NCBI RefSeq assembly: GCF_014648355.1
Contig: NZ_BMQY01000008.1
Span: forward strand, 106,365-170,364
Origin: Couchioplanes azureus
Lineage (GTDB): Bacteria; Actinomycetota; Actinomycetes; Mycobacteriales; Micromonosporaceae
Reading direction: 5' to 3'
Length of the DNA stretch: 64,000 nucleotides
The first letter of the stretch is position 1. Each line of letters begins with the position of its first letter. Positions 40,074 through 48,259 of the stretch are shown in pieces. A model generated the notes under the pieces. The model saw only the letters and a list, made by a program, of their open reading frames with translations, was not told where the DNA came from and did not search any database. The translations under genes and the position numbers were made by a program.

Positions 40074-41507
40074 CTAGACGCTTGCCGTGGGAACGGCGTC
40101 GGGGGCATCGGTGGCGGCGTAGTCGAACGTGACGTCGCCCCAGGTGGCGAGCGCCACCTCCAGCGGCCGGTTGCGCTGCGCGGCGGACCGCAGGATGTCC
40201 GGGCCCTCCTTGAGGAGGTTGCGCCCCTCGTTGCGGGCCTTGACGACGGCCTCCAGCGCCACCCGGTTGGCCTCGGCGCCGGCCGCCACGCCGAGCGGGT
40301 GACCGATGGTGCCGCCGCCGAACTGCAGGATGACGTCCTCGCCGAGCAGGTCGACCAGCTGGTGCATCTGCCCGGCGTGGATCCCGCCCGAGGCGACCGG
40401 CATGACGCCGGGCAGGCTCGCCCAGTCCTGGTCGAAGTAGATCCCGTTGCCGTGCTCGGCCGGGACGTGCCCCAGGCGCAGCGTGTCGTAGAACCCCTTG
40501 GTGGTGGCGGGGTCGCCCTCCAGCTTGCCCACGATCGTGCCGGCGTGGACGTGGTCGACGCCGATCAGCCGCGACCACTTGGCGATCACCCGGAAGCTGA
40601 CCCCGTGCGTCTTCTGCCGGGTGTAGGTGCTGTGGCCGGCGCGATGCAGGTGCAGCAGCACGCTGTTGCGGCGGGCCCAGTGGGCCATCGACTGCATCGC
40701 CGAGTAGCCCACCGTCAGGTCCATCATCACGACGACGCTGCCCAGCTCCTTGGCGAACTCCGCGCGCTCGTACATGTCCTCGACCGTCGCGGCGGTGATG
40801 TTGAGGTAGTGACCCTTGATCTCGCCGGTCTGGGCCATCGCCCGGTTCACCCCCTCCATCGCGTAGAGGAACCGGTCCCGCCACCGCATGAAGGGCTGCG
40901 AGTTGATGTTCTCGTCGTCCTTGGTGAAGTCGAGGCCGCCGCGGCAGGCCTCGTAGACCACCCGGCCGTAGTTGCGCGCCGAGAGGCCCAGCTTCGGCTT
41001 GACGGTCGCGCCCAGCAGCGGGCGGCCGAACTTGTTGAGGATCTCGCGCTCCATCACGATGCCGTGGGCGGGGCCCTGGAAGGTCTTCACGTACGCCACC
41101 GGGATGCGCATGTCCTCCAGGCGCAGCGCCTTCAGCGGCTTGAACCCGAACACGTTGCCGATGATCGACGAGGTGAGGTTGGCGATCGAGCCCTCCTCGA
41201 ACAGGTCGATGTCGTAGGCGACGTAGGCCAGGTGTTCGCCCTCCCGGCCGGGAACGGGATCCACCCGGTAGCACTTGGCCTGGTAGTGCGTGTGCGTGGT
41301 GAGCCGGTCGGTCCACACCACGGTCCAGGTCGCCGTCGACGACTCGCCCGCCACCGCCGCCGCGGCCTCCACCGGGTCGACGCCCGGCTGGGGGGTCACC
41401 CGGAACACGGCCAGGACGTCGGTGTCCTTGGGCCGGTAGTCGGCGTCGTAGTAGCCCATGCTGGCGTAGCTGTGCACGCCCGGGTCCCATCGGTCCGGCT
41501 CGGTCAC
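40074..41507 (-). CDS. cbbL: RuBisCO large subunit, form I red type
   Basis: A 477-residue large subunit that carboxylates ribulose 1,5-bisphosphate. All core motifs are present: GATVKPKLGLS, GGLDFTKDDENINSQ (carbamylated Lys196 with its Asp and Glu metal ligands), HRAGHSTYTRQ, KLEGD on loop 6, and FGGGTIGHP. The KDDEN/HRAGHSTYTR wording and the company of CbbX indicate form IC/ID. The GTG at 41507 has GGAGG six bases upstream. It heads the operon cbbL-cbbS-cbbX, divergent from cbbR. No residue that would inactivate it is seen. Confidence 0.95.
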   Translation of the reverse strand: MTEPDRWDPGVHSYASMGYYDADYRPKDTDVLAVFRVTPQPGVDPVEAAAAVAGESSTATWTVVWTDRLTTHTHYQAKCYRVDPVPGREGEHLAYVAYDIDLFEEGSIANLTSSIIGNVFGFKPLKALRLEDMRIPVAYVKTFQGPAHGIVMEREILNKFGRPLLGATVKPKLGLSARNYGRVVYEACRGGLDFTKDDENINSQPFMRWRDRFLYAMEGVNRAMAQTGEIKGHYLNITAATVEDMYERAEFAKELGSVVVMMDLTVGYSAMQSMAHWARRNSVLLHLHRAGHSTYTRQKTHGVSFRVIAKWSRLIGVDHVHAGTIVGKLEGDPATTKGFYDTLRLGHVPAEHGNGIYFDQDWASLPGVMPVASGGIHAGQMHQLVDLLGEDVILQFGGGTIGHPLGVAAGAEANRVALEAVVKARNEGRNLLKEGPDILRSAAQRNRPLEVALATWGDVTFDYAATDAPDAVPTASV

Positions 41508-41582
41508 GTCGCCTCCTCCGCTTCGGCCCGGTCGGCCGGGCTCGGTCCTTCCACAATGGCCGCCGGCGCCTTGAGCCGTCTA

Positions 41583-41617
41583 GCGAGTGTTTGCCATGGA
41601 CACATGAGCGAATGCTT
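41583..41617. promoter_or_regulatory. Candidate CbbR binding site (direct repeats)
   Basis: GCGAGTGTTT (41583-41592) and GCGAATGCTT (41608-41617) form a direct repeat 25 bases apart in the cbbL-cbbR divergent region; the second copy lies between the -35 and -10 of cbbR, as expected for LysR autoregulation. A TGT-N11-ACA motif (41588-41604) lies within. Confidence 0.4.
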
Positions 41618-41626
41618 GACTATGGT
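41597..41626 (+). promoter_or_regulatory. Promoter of leaderless cbbR
   Basis: TGGACA (41597-41602), an 18-base spacer and TATGGT (41621-41626), which ends six bases before the GTG start codon at 41633. Confidence 0.5.
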
Positions 41627-41632
41627 GGCGCC

Positions 41633-42526
41633 GTGACCCCGGCCCGGCTGCAGACCTTTCTGGCGATCGTCGAGCACGGCTCGGCGCGCGCCGCGGCGGA
41701 ACGGCTGTCGGTGACCGAGTCGGCCGTGTCCGCCGCGCTGGCCGCCCTGCACCGCGAGGCCGGCGTGGTGCTGTTCGAGCGGCACGGCCGCGGCCTGCGC
41801 CTCACCGAGTCCGGGCGGATCTTCGCCGGCTACGCGCGGCGCATCCTCGGCCTCATCGACGAGGGCCTGGACGCCGCCCGGCGCAGCGGCGACCCCGAGC
41901 GGGGCCGGGTCCGCCTCGGCGCGGTCACGACCGCGGGCGAATACCTGGTCCCGGGGCTGCTCGCCTCCTTCCGGGCCCGGTATCCGCGGGTGGAGGTGAC
42001 CCTCGACGTCGGCGTCCGCGACCGGATGTCCGCCCTGCTGGCCGACCACCAACTCGACCTCGTCATCGGCGGCCGGCCCCGGGCGGGCCGCGGCCTGACC
42101 ACCCGGGCGACCCGGCCGAACTCGCTGATCGTGGTGGCCGCGCCGGGCCGGGTGCCGGAGCTGTCCACCGTGACCTGGCTGCTGCGCGAGCCCGGCTCGG
42201 GAACCCGCGACACCACCCTCGCGCTGCTCGACGCGCTGCAGGTGGCGCCGCCGACCCTGGCGCTGGGCTCGCACGGCGCCGTCGTGGCCTCGGCGGCCCT
42301 CGGCCTGGGCGTCACGCTGGTGTCCGCCGACGCCGTGACCGAGCACCTGCGGCAGGGGTCGCTGCAACGCGTGCCGGTGCGGGGCACCCCGCTGGACCGC
42401 CCCTGGCACGCCGTCACCACCGCGAGCCCCACCGCCACCGCGGCGCTGTTCCTCGAGCACCTCACCGATCCGGACGGCGCCGGCGAGCTGGCGTTCCGGC
42501 CGCGGCGCGCGCCGGCCCGCGGCTGA
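41633..42526 (+). CDS. cbbR: LysR-type regulator CbbR
   Basis: A 297-residue LysR-type regulator. The HTH is RLQTFLAIVEHGSARAAAERLSVTESAVSAALAALHREAG in the first 45 residues; the effector domain begins near residue 90 (VRLGAVTTAGEYLVPGLLASFRARYP). CbbR proteins respond to Calvin-cycle metabolites and activate divergent cbb operons. The GTG at 41633 is preferred: it starts three residues before the HTH, as usual, and a TATGGT hexamer lies six bases upstream. A hairpin follows the stop, so it is separate from fbp. Confidence 0.88.
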   Translation: MTPARLQTFLAIVEHGSARAAAERLSVTESAVSAALAALHREAGVVLFERHGRGLRLTESGRIFAGYARRILGLIDEGLDAARRSGDPERGRVRLGAVTTAGEYLVPGLLASFRARYPRVEVTLDVGVRDRMSALLADHQLDLVIGGRPRAGRGLTTRATRPNSLIVVAAPGRVPELSTVTWLLREPGSGTRDTTLALLDALQVAPPTLALGSHGAVVASAALGLGVTLVSADAVTEHLRQGSLQRVPVRGTPLDRPWHAVTTASPTATAALFLEHLTDPDGAGELAFRPRRAPARG

Positions 42527-42555
42527 GCGCCCGGCACACTCACCCCCGTGGCCCC

Positions 42556-42578
42556 CCGTGCGGGTGAGGCCCGCACGG
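42556..42578 (+). terminator. Hairpin terminator after cbbR
   Basis: Perfect 9-bp inverted repeat CCGTGCGGG / CCCGCACGG with loop TGAGG, 30 bases after the cbbR stop. A TACGGT hexamer at 42591-42596 could be the -10 of the fbp-prk operon. Confidence 0.6.
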
Positions 42579-42624
42579 CGTCATCCGTCCTACGGTCGCC
42601 TCCAACGCCGAGAGGGGGCCCGCC

Positions 42625-43650
42625 GTGCCGGAGGCGCACAAGACGCTGACCCGTTACACCATCGAGCAGGAGCACCGGCATCGCGACTCGACCGGTGACT
42701 TCTCCGGCCTGCTGAACGCGATCAGCACCGCGGTGAAGATCATCGCGAACCAGGTGAACAAGGGTGCGCTGGTCGGCGCCCCGAAGAACCTGGACGGGAT
42801 CAGCAACGAGGTGATCGTCGGCGAGACGGAGTGGACCGGCCATCTGGCGGCCATGAGCTCCGACCGTACGGGGGACGTCTACCCCGTGCCGCAGCCCTAC
42901 CGGCGGGGCAAGTATCTGCTGCTCTTCGACCCGCTCGACGGCTCCGGCACCGTCGACGTCGGCATCCCCGTGGGCACCATCTTCTCCATCCTGCGCAGTC
43001 CCCACCCCCACGCGCCGGCGAGCGCGGCGGACTTCCTGCAGCAGGGCGTCGCCCAGGTCTGCGCCGGGTTCGCCCTCTACGGGCCCTCGACGGTGCTGGT
43101 GCTCACCACCGGCGACGGCGTCGACGGCTTCACCTTGGACCGCGACATCGGTGCCTTCATCCTCACGCATCCACACATGCGGATACCCGAGAGCACGGAG
43201 GAGTTCGCCATCAACGCCTCGAACGAGCGGTTCTGGGAACCGCCCGTGAAGCGCTACGTCGCCGAGTGCCTGGCCGGCCGCTCGGGGGCGCGCCACCGCG
43301 ACTTCACCATGCGCTGGGTCGCCTGCCTGGTCGCCGAGACGTTCCGCATCCTCACCCGGGGCGGCGTCTTCCTCGACCCGGACGACAGCGGCGAGGGACT
43401 CCCGCACCGGCCGCGCCTGCTGTACGCGGCCAACCCCATCGCGTACGTCGTCGAGCAGGCCGGCGGCCTGGCGAGCACCGGCCGGCAGCGGCTGATGACC
43501 TGCGTGCCCGGCAGCCTCGGGGACCGCGTGCCGCTGATCTTCGGCTCGCGCCGGGAGGTGGAGCGCATCGAGCGTTACCACCGCGACCGCGTCGACCTGC
43601 ACGACGACGACTTCTCCCTGTTCAACACCCGCTCGCTGTTCCGTTCGTGA
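42625..43650 (+). CDS. fbp: Class I fructose-1,6-bisphosphatase
   Basis: A 341-residue sugar phosphatase that makes fructose 6-phosphate from fructose 1,6-bisphosphate, a regenerating step of the Calvin cycle and of gluconeogenesis. The metal-site motif LLFDPLDGSGTVDVG is near residue 100; SNERFW, YVAECLAGR and the C-terminal RLLYAANPIAYVVEQAGG are also class I features. Most actinobacteria use the unrelated class II GlpX enzyme, so a class I enzyme here belongs to the autotrophy island. GTG start after GAGAGGGGG. prk follows 22 bases later, in the same operon. Confidence 0.92.
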   Translation: MPEAHKTLTRYTIEQEHRHRDSTGDFSGLLNAISTAVKIIANQVNKGALVGAPKNLDGISNEVIVGETEWTGHLAAMSSDRTGDVYPVPQPYRRGKYLLLFDPLDGSGTVDVGIPVGTIFSILRSPHPHAPASAADFLQQGVAQVCAGFALYGPSTVLVLTTGDGVDGFTLDRDIGAFILTHPHMRIPESTEEFAINASNERFWEPPVKRYVAECLAGRSGARHRDFTMRWVACLVAETFRILTRGGVFLDPDDSGEGLPHRPRLLYAANPIAYVVEQAGGLASTGRQRLMTCVPGSLGDRVPLIFGSRREVERIERYHRDRVDLHDDDFSLFNTRSLFRS

Positions 43651-43672
43651 CGCATCCGGAAGAGGTCAGGCC

Positions 43673-44545
43673 TTGTCCGTCAGACATCCCGTCGTCGCCG
43701 TCACCGGCTCGTCCGGCGCCGGCACCACGTCGGTCACCAGGACGATGCAGCAGATCTTCCGTCGCGAGGAGATCACGCCGGTGGTGGTCGAGGGTGACTC
43801 GTTCCACCGCTTCGACCGTACGCAGATGCAGGCCGAGATGGCCCGGGCGGGGGCCGAGGGCAACCATCATTTCTGCCACTTCGGCCCGGAGGCCAACCTC
43901 CTGGAGGACCTGGAGGAGTTGTTCCGCGGCTACGGCGAGAACGGTTCCGGCAAGATCCGCAGATACCTGCACGACGAGACGGAGGCCGCGCCGTACGGGC
44001 AGGAGCCGGGCACCTTCACCGCGTGGGAGGACATCCCGGCCGGCACCGACCTGCTGTTCTACGAGGGCCTGCACGGCGCGGCCGTCACCGAGAAGGTCGA
44101 CGTCGCGCGGCACACCGATCTGATCGTGGGCGTCGTACCGATCATCAACCTCGAGTGGATCCAGAAGCTGCACCGCGACCGGACAGCCCGTGGCTACAGC
44201 AGCGAGGCGGTCGTCGACACGATCCTGCGCCGGATGCCGGACTACCTGAACTACATCTGTCCCCAGTTCTCGCGGACGCACATCAACTTCCAGCGGGTTC
44301 CCACTGTGGACACGTCCAACCCGTTCATCGCCCGCTACATCCCGACGGCCGACGAGAGCTTCCTCGTGATCCGCTTCGCCGATCCCAAGGGCATCGACTT
44401 CCCGTACCTGCTGGCGATGCTGCACGACTCGTTCATGTCGCGGCCGAACATCATCGTCGTACCCGGCGGGAAGATGGAGCTGGCGATGCAGCTCATCCTG
44501 ACGCCGATGGTGTTGCGGCTGATGGAGCGGCGCCGGCGTGCCTAG
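43673..44545 (+). CDS. prk: Phosphoribulokinase
   Basis: A 290-residue kinase that makes ribulose 1,5-bisphosphate from ribulose 5-phosphate and ATP, the step dedicated to RuBisCO. P-loop GSSGAGTTSVTRTM is at residues 12-25, with EGDSFHRFDR next, then YEGLHGAAVTEKVDVARHTDLIVGVVPIINLEWIQK in segments near residue 140. The length and motifs fit the bacterial (proteobacterial-type) enzyme. The start is probably the TTG at 43673, with GGAAGAGG upstream. The stop overlaps the end of the convergent histidine kinase gene by 4 bases. Together with RuBisCO this makes CO2 fixation biochemically possible. Confidence 0.93.
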   Translation: MSVRHPVVAVTGSSGAGTTSVTRTMQQIFRREEITPVVVEGDSFHRFDRTQMQAEMARAGAEGNHHFCHFGPEANLLEDLEELFRGYGENGSGKIRRYLHDETEAAPYGQEPGTFTAWEDIPAGTDLLFYEGLHGAAVTEKVDVARHTDLIVGVVPIINLEWIQKLHRDRTARGYSSEAVVDTILRRMPDYLNYICPQFSRTHINFQRVPTVDTSNPFIARYIPTADESFLVIRFADPKGIDFPYLLAMLHDSFMSRPNIIVVPGGKMELAMQLILTPMVLRLMERRRRA

Positions 44546-45726
44546 CACACGTTGGGGACCGTCACCTCCACCGTGGTCCCGGCGCCCGGCCGCGACTCGA
44601 TGCGCAGCCGGCCGCCGAGCAGGTGCACGCGTTCCGCCATCGTCCTCAGCCCGTAGCCGGATCCGGGACTGCCCGGCACGTCGAATCCGGGACTGCCCGG
44701 CACGTCGAATCCCGTCCCGTCGTCGGTGATGCGGAGCATGACCATGTGCCCGTGCCGGGTCAGGCGGATCACGGCCCGGCCGGCCCCGGCGTGCTTGACG
44801 ACGTTCTGCACCGACTCCTGGGCGATGCGGAACAACGAGGTGCTCACATGGCCGGGCAGCGGGAAGTCCGTGGCGTCCACCTCGATCCGCGGGCCCCGCA
44901 CGCCGCGCGCCATGGCGGCCAGGCCGGCCGCCAGCCCCTGGTCGTCCAGGACCGGGCTGTGCAGCCCGGTGATCGCGCTGCGCGTCTCGCCGAGCGCCAG
45001 GTCGGCCAGCGACCGGGCCGCCGTGACCTGCTCGGCGACGTACCCCACGTCCCCGTCGCCGAGCGCCACGTCCGCCGCCGACAGGTGGAAGGACAGGCTC
45101 GCGATCGCCTGGGTGACCCCGTCGTGCAGGTCGGCGGCCACCCGCCGGCGTTCCGCCTCCTGGGCGGCGACGGCGCTGGCGACGACCGCGTCCCACTCGT
45201 CGCGGTGCTCGCGCATCGTCGTCAGCGCGGCGGCGACGTAGGCGCGCAGGCCGACGAGGTCCGCGACCCGCTGGGCGGCGTCGCGCTCGAGCCGGCCGAA
45301 CTCGCGCCGGGTACGGCTGTGCAGGGCCAGAACGGCGGTGCTCGGGCCACCGGCCAGGCGCGCCGGGACGTACAGCCGCGACACCGGCTGGCCGGGGGAG
45401 AGGCCGAGCAGCTCGCGGTGCCGGGGGTGGCGCGGGTGGTCGTCCACCAGGGCGACCGGGGTCCCCTCGGCCGCCACCCGGCCGGCGATGCCGAACCCCG
45501 CGGGCAGCCGCAGCGGCGCGCCCGCCGTGACCGGCGCCGGATGGCTCGCCGCCAGCACCAGGTCGCCGCCGTTCTCGACCAGGAACGCCAGGCAGCCGTC
45601 GGCGCCGAGCGCCTCGGTGAGCAGGCGCGCGACCTCGGTGAGGACGACGGTCAGCGCCGGCTCCCTGGTCACCCAGCGCGCGGCGGCGGCGACGAGCGCG
45701 TCCCGGTCGGGAGTCGCCGGATCCAT
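44542..45726 (-). CDS. GAF-domain sensor histidine kinase (HisKA_3 type)
   Basis: A 394-residue soluble kinase. The N-terminal GAF domain (about residues 25-165) has FGIAGRVAAEGTPVALVDD. The dimerisation and phosphoacceptor block is EAERRRVAADLHDGVTQAIASLSFHL, with the His near residue 200. The ATP domain has RIAQESVQNVVKHAGA and the G-box DGTGFD to GYGLRTMAERV. Odd: inside the G-box an 8-residue unit (GFDVPGSP) is duplicated in tandem by a perfect 24-bp DNA repeat, lengthening the ATP lid. No membrane helix. The start shares a base with the stop of the response regulator gene. Confidence 0.9.
   Translation of the reverse strand: MDPATPDRDALVAAAARWVTREPALTVVLTEVARLLTEALGADGCLAFLVENGGDLVLAASHPAPVTAGAPLRLPAGFGIAGRVAAEGTPVALVDDHPRHPRHRELLGLSPGQPVSRLYVPARLAGGPSTAVLALHSRTRREFGRLERDAAQRVADLVGLRAYVAAALTTMREHRDEWDAVVASAVAAQEAERRRVAADLHDGVTQAIASLSFHLSAADVALGDGDVGYVAEQVTAARSLADLALGETRSAITGLHSPVLDDQGLAAGLAAMARGVRGPRIEVDATDFPLPGHVSTSLFRIAQESVQNVVKHAGAGRAVIRLTRHGHMVMLRITDDGTGFDVPGSPGFDVPGSPGSGYGLRTMAERVHLLGGRLRIESRPGAGTTVEVTVPNVC
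44662..44709. repeat. Perfect 24-bp tandem duplication inside the kinase ATP lid
   Basis: Two identical 24-bp copies (44662-44685 and 44686-44709), in frame, each encoding the 8-residue unit GFDVPGSP on the minus strand. Confidence 0.9.
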
Positions 45727-46379
45727 CAGTGGAACAGACCCTCGCGCAGCGCGGTCGCCACCGCGCCGCCCCGGTCCCGGACTCCCAGCTTGCGGTACAG
45801 GCCCCGCACGTGGGTCTTCACGGTGTCGTCGCTGACCACCAGCCGGGCCGCTATGGCCTTGTTCGACAAGCCGCCGACCAGCAGGGCGAGCACCTCGCTC
45901 TCGCGCTGGGTGAGGCCCAGGCGGGCGCCGGGCCAGAACTCGCCCTTCTGCAGATGCGCGGCCGAGCTGGCGATCCGGCCGGCGAGGCTGGGATCGATGA
46001 CGACCTCACCGAGGCTCACGTTCTCCAGATGGCGCACCAGCTCGTGCGCGTCCACCCGCTTGAGCAGGTAGCCGGAGGCACCCGCGCGCAACGCCTGATA
46101 GAGGTACTGCTCGTCGTCGTAGACGGTCAGGAAGACCACCTTCGCCCCGGCGTCGACGTCCCGGATCGCCTTGCAGACGTCCAGTCCGCTGGCCCGGCGC
46201 AGCCGGACGTCGCAGAGCACGATGTCCGGCCGGTCGTCGGTGACCGCGCCGACCGCGCCCGGCAGCTCGCTCGCCGTCCCGATCACCTGCACCCGGTCGG
46301 GGAACCGGGACAGCATGGCGGACACGCCGTGCAGCACCATCTCGTGGTCGTCGACCAGGAGGACGCGGATCGGCGGCAT
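45726..46379 (-). CDS. NarL/LuxR-family response regulator (leaderless)
   Basis: A 217-residue regulator. The receiver domain has VLLVDDHEMVLHG, phosphoacceptor Asp in DIVLCDVRLRRASG, and switch/Lys region FLTVYDDEQYLYQALRAGASGYLLK. The C-terminal LuxR-type HTH is LTQRESEVLALLVGGLSNKAIAARLVVSDDTVKTHVRGLYRKL, in segments. The ATG at 46379 has no ribosome-binding site but TACGGT six bases upstream, so it is probably leaderless. It forms an operon with the GAF kinase and is divergent from the Tad pilus operon, which it may control. Confidence 0.9.
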   Translation of the reverse strand: MPPIRVLLVDDHEMVLHGVSAMLSRFPDRVQVIGTASELPGAVGAVTDDRPDIVLCDVRLRRASGLDVCKAIRDVDAGAKVVFLTVYDDEQYLYQALRAGASGYLLKRVDAHELVRHLENVSLGEVVIDPSLAGRIASSAAHLQKGEFWPGARLGLTQRESEVLALLVGGLSNKAIAARLVVSDDTVKTHVRGLYRKLGVRDRGGAVATALREGLFH

Positions 46380-46385
46380 GGTCCC

Positions 46386-46391
46386 ACCGTA
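46386..46391 (-). promoter_or_regulatory. -10 element for leaderless response regulator transcript
   Basis: TACGGT on the minus strand, exactly six bases before the ATG at 46379. Confidence 0.5.
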
Positions 46392-46425
46392 GCGGTCCCC
46401 GCGGGGGCATTCAGCTTCCTCGATC

Positions 46426-46441
46426 TGAGGATAATTCCTCA
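46426..46441. promoter_or_regulatory. Palindrome upstream of the Tad pilus operon
   Basis: TGAGGATAATTCCTCA has perfect 6-bp arms around TAAT and is followed by a run of seven A (46441-46447). It lies between the response regulator gene and flp, 91 bases before the flp start, and contains a GATAAT that could serve as -10. A good candidate for the regulator's binding site. Confidence 0.45.
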
Positions 46442-46531
46442 AAAAAAGCTCATAACTGAGAGTGCCTGGACGACTGCAAGGCGCAACACCCCGCGATGGG
46501 GGTGGCACGCCGGATCGTCCAAGGAGTTCTC

Positions 46532-46723
46532 ATGCTCGTTCGTTTCCTCCAGGCTCTGCTCAACCCCGAACTCCGCGACGACGAGGGAGCCACGGCCGTG
46601 GAGTACGGCCTCATGGTGGCTCTCATCGCGGTCGTCATCATCGGCGCGGTGATCCTGCTCGGGGACAACCTCAGCGGCATGTTCGGCGGCGTGGCCGATC
46701 AGGTGCAGGCGCCGACGCCGTGA
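46532..46723 (+). CDS. flp: Flp-family type IVb pilin
   Basis: A 63-residue prepilin, the structural subunit of the Tad pilus. After a basic/acidic leader ending LRDDEG, the class IVb processing site is G-ATAVEYGLMVALIAVVII, with the conserved Glu at +5 of the mature protein and the Glu-Tyr pair of Flp pilins, followed by one hydrophobic helix. AAGGAG lies 5 bases before the ATG, the strongest ribosome-binding site of the locus, fitting a highly expressed subunit. The stop overlaps the GTG of the TadE gene. No prepilin peptidase gene is present in the window, so processing must be supplied from elsewhere. Confidence 0.93.
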   Translation: MLVRFLQALLNPELRDDEGATAVEYGLMVALIAVVIIGAVILLGDNLSGMFGGVADQVQAPTP

Positions 46724-47145
46724 GCCGGCTGGGGCGTGGCGGGCGCACCTCTCCCGCCACGCCTGCCCCCGGCGACCAGGGGGCGGCCGCCGTGGAGATG
46801 GCGCTGGTCCTGCCCCTGCTCCTGCTCCTGCTCTTCGGGATCATCGACTTCGGTCGTGCGCTGAACGCCCAGATCACGCTGACCGAGGCGGCCCGCGAGG
46901 GAGCCAGGGCGGCGGCCCTGGGGTTCGACGGGCGTACCCGCGTCACGTCGGCCGCCGGACCGCTCACGGTCGACGCCCTGGACATCAGTGCGTGCGACGG
47001 CGACCTCGGCGCCGACGCCGTGGTCCGCGTGTCGCACGCCTTCCGCCCGGTGACGCCGCTGGGCTCCCTGATGGGATTCTTCGGCGGACGCTCGGACGGG
47101 TCCCTCACCATCGTCGCCCGAGGGGTCATGCCATGCGTCGGATGA
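46720..47145 (+). CDS. tadE: TadE-family pseudopilin
   Basis: A 141-residue minor pilin-like protein. DQGAAAVEMALVLPLLLLLLFGIIDFGRALN (in two parts, residues 19-50) is the TadE signature: a prepilin-like cleavage context with Glu, one membrane helix and the FGR motif, followed by TEAAREGARAAALG. The C-terminal extracellular part has two Cys (ISACDG, VMPCVG) that may form a disulfide. GTG start overlapping the flp stop (GTGA). Its 3' end overlaps the next gene. Confidence 0.9.
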   Translation: MSRLGRGGRTSPATPAPGDQGAAAVEMALVLPLLLLLLFGIIDFGRALNAQITLTEAAREGARAAALGFDGRTRVTSAAGPLTVDALDISACDGDLGADAVVRVSHAFRPVTPLGSLMGFFGGRSDGSLTIVARGVMPCVG

Positions 47146-48239
47146 CGACCCGGCGCCGGCCGGGCCGCGGCGACGACGGCGCGGTCACCGCGCTCGTCGC
47201 GATACTGCTCGGGACCGGCGTCCTGCTCGGCGTGGCCGCCGTCGTCGTCGACGTCGGTCGCCTCTACGCCGAGCGGGAGCAGCTGCAGAGCGGCGCCGAC
47301 GCGGCGGCCTGGGCGGTCGCCGAGGGCTGCGTCCTGACGCCCGCCGGGTGCGCCGGGCAGAGCGGCACGGCGGGAGCGTACGCGGACGGCAACGCCGCCG
47401 ACGCGGCCGCGACGGTGACCGAGATCTGCGGCACCGGGCCGGGCCTGCCCGCGTGCCCGGCCCCGGCCACCAACCGGACGAGCTGCCTGGGCACGGTTCC
47501 GGCCGCGGTCCCGTACGCGGAGGTGCGGGTGCAGACCCGGCTGCCGGACGGCTCGACCGTGCTGCCGTCCGTGTTCGCCCGGGCGCTGACCGGCCAGGAC
47601 GACGGTACGACGGTCGGCGCCTGCGCCCGGGTCGCCTGGGGGCCGCCCCGGGTGGCCGAGGGCTTCGCCGTCACGTTCTCGATCTGCGAGTGGCGCGAGC
47701 TCACCCACGACGGCACGGCGTTCTGGCCGGCCCCGTCGGCGGGCCTGCCACCGCGGGAGGCGGAGCAGGTCATCCGGCTCAAGGACAGCGCCGGCGCGAG
47801 CACCTGCCCGGCCGGTCCGTCCGGCTGGGACCGGCCGGGCGGGTTCGGGTGGCTCGACGACCCGTCCGGGTCCTGCGCGGTGACGGTCGAGACGGACGGC
47901 ACCTTCGGCGGCAACACCGGCAACTCGGCGTCGCAGCCGTGCCGCGACGCGCTGCGCCAGGCCTGGGAGACGCCCGCCGTCGTGCTGATCCCGGTCTACG
48001 ACGCCGTCCGGTCGCAGGGGGCGGGGATCACCTACCACCTGGCCGGCTTCACGTCGTTCGTGCTGACCGGGTACGAGCTCTCCGGCTTCTCGGCACCGTC
48101 CTGGCTGACCGGCCTGCGGCGGTGCGGGGGCTCCGAGCGGTGCCTCTACGGCTATTTCGTGCGCGGCCTGGTCCGGACCACGGGCGCGCAGATCGGCGGG
48201 CCCGACCTGGGCACCGCGATCGTCAACCTCGTCGGCTGA
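47133..48239 (+). CDS. TadG-like pilus assembly protein
   Basis: A 368-residue protein with the Flp pilus-assembly TadE/G-like N terminus (GDDGAVTALVAILLGTGVLLGVAAVVVDVGRLYAEREQLQ in parts, residues 12-52): short cytoplasmic stretch, one helix, then a large secreted domain. The outer part has about ten Cys (for example EGCVLTPAGC, GLPACPAP, SICEW, RRCGGSERC), suggesting several disulfides. The start is ATG 47133, preceded by GAGGGG; the ATG at 47142 that overlaps the tadE stop is the alternative. It probably anchors or caps the pilus at the membrane. Confidence 0.85.
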   Translation: MRRMTTRRRPGRGDDGAVTALVAILLGTGVLLGVAAVVVDVGRLYAEREQLQSGADAAAWAVAEGCVLTPAGCAGQSGTAGAYADGNAADAAATVTEICGTGPGLPACPAPATNRTSCLGTVPAAVPYAEVRVQTRLPDGSTVLPSVFARALTGQDDGTTVGACARVAWGPPRVAEGFAVTFSICEWRELTHDGTAFWPAPSAGLPPREAEQVIRLKDSAGASTCPAGPSGWDRPGGFGWLDDPSGSCAVTVETDGTFGGNTGNSASQPCRDALRQAWETPAVVLIPVYDAVRSQGAGITYHLAGFTSFVLTGYELSGFSAPSWLTGLRRCGGSERCLYGYFVRGLVRTTGAQIGGPDLGTAIVNLVG

Positions 48240-48259
48240 GTCGAGCAGGGAGTACAGGG

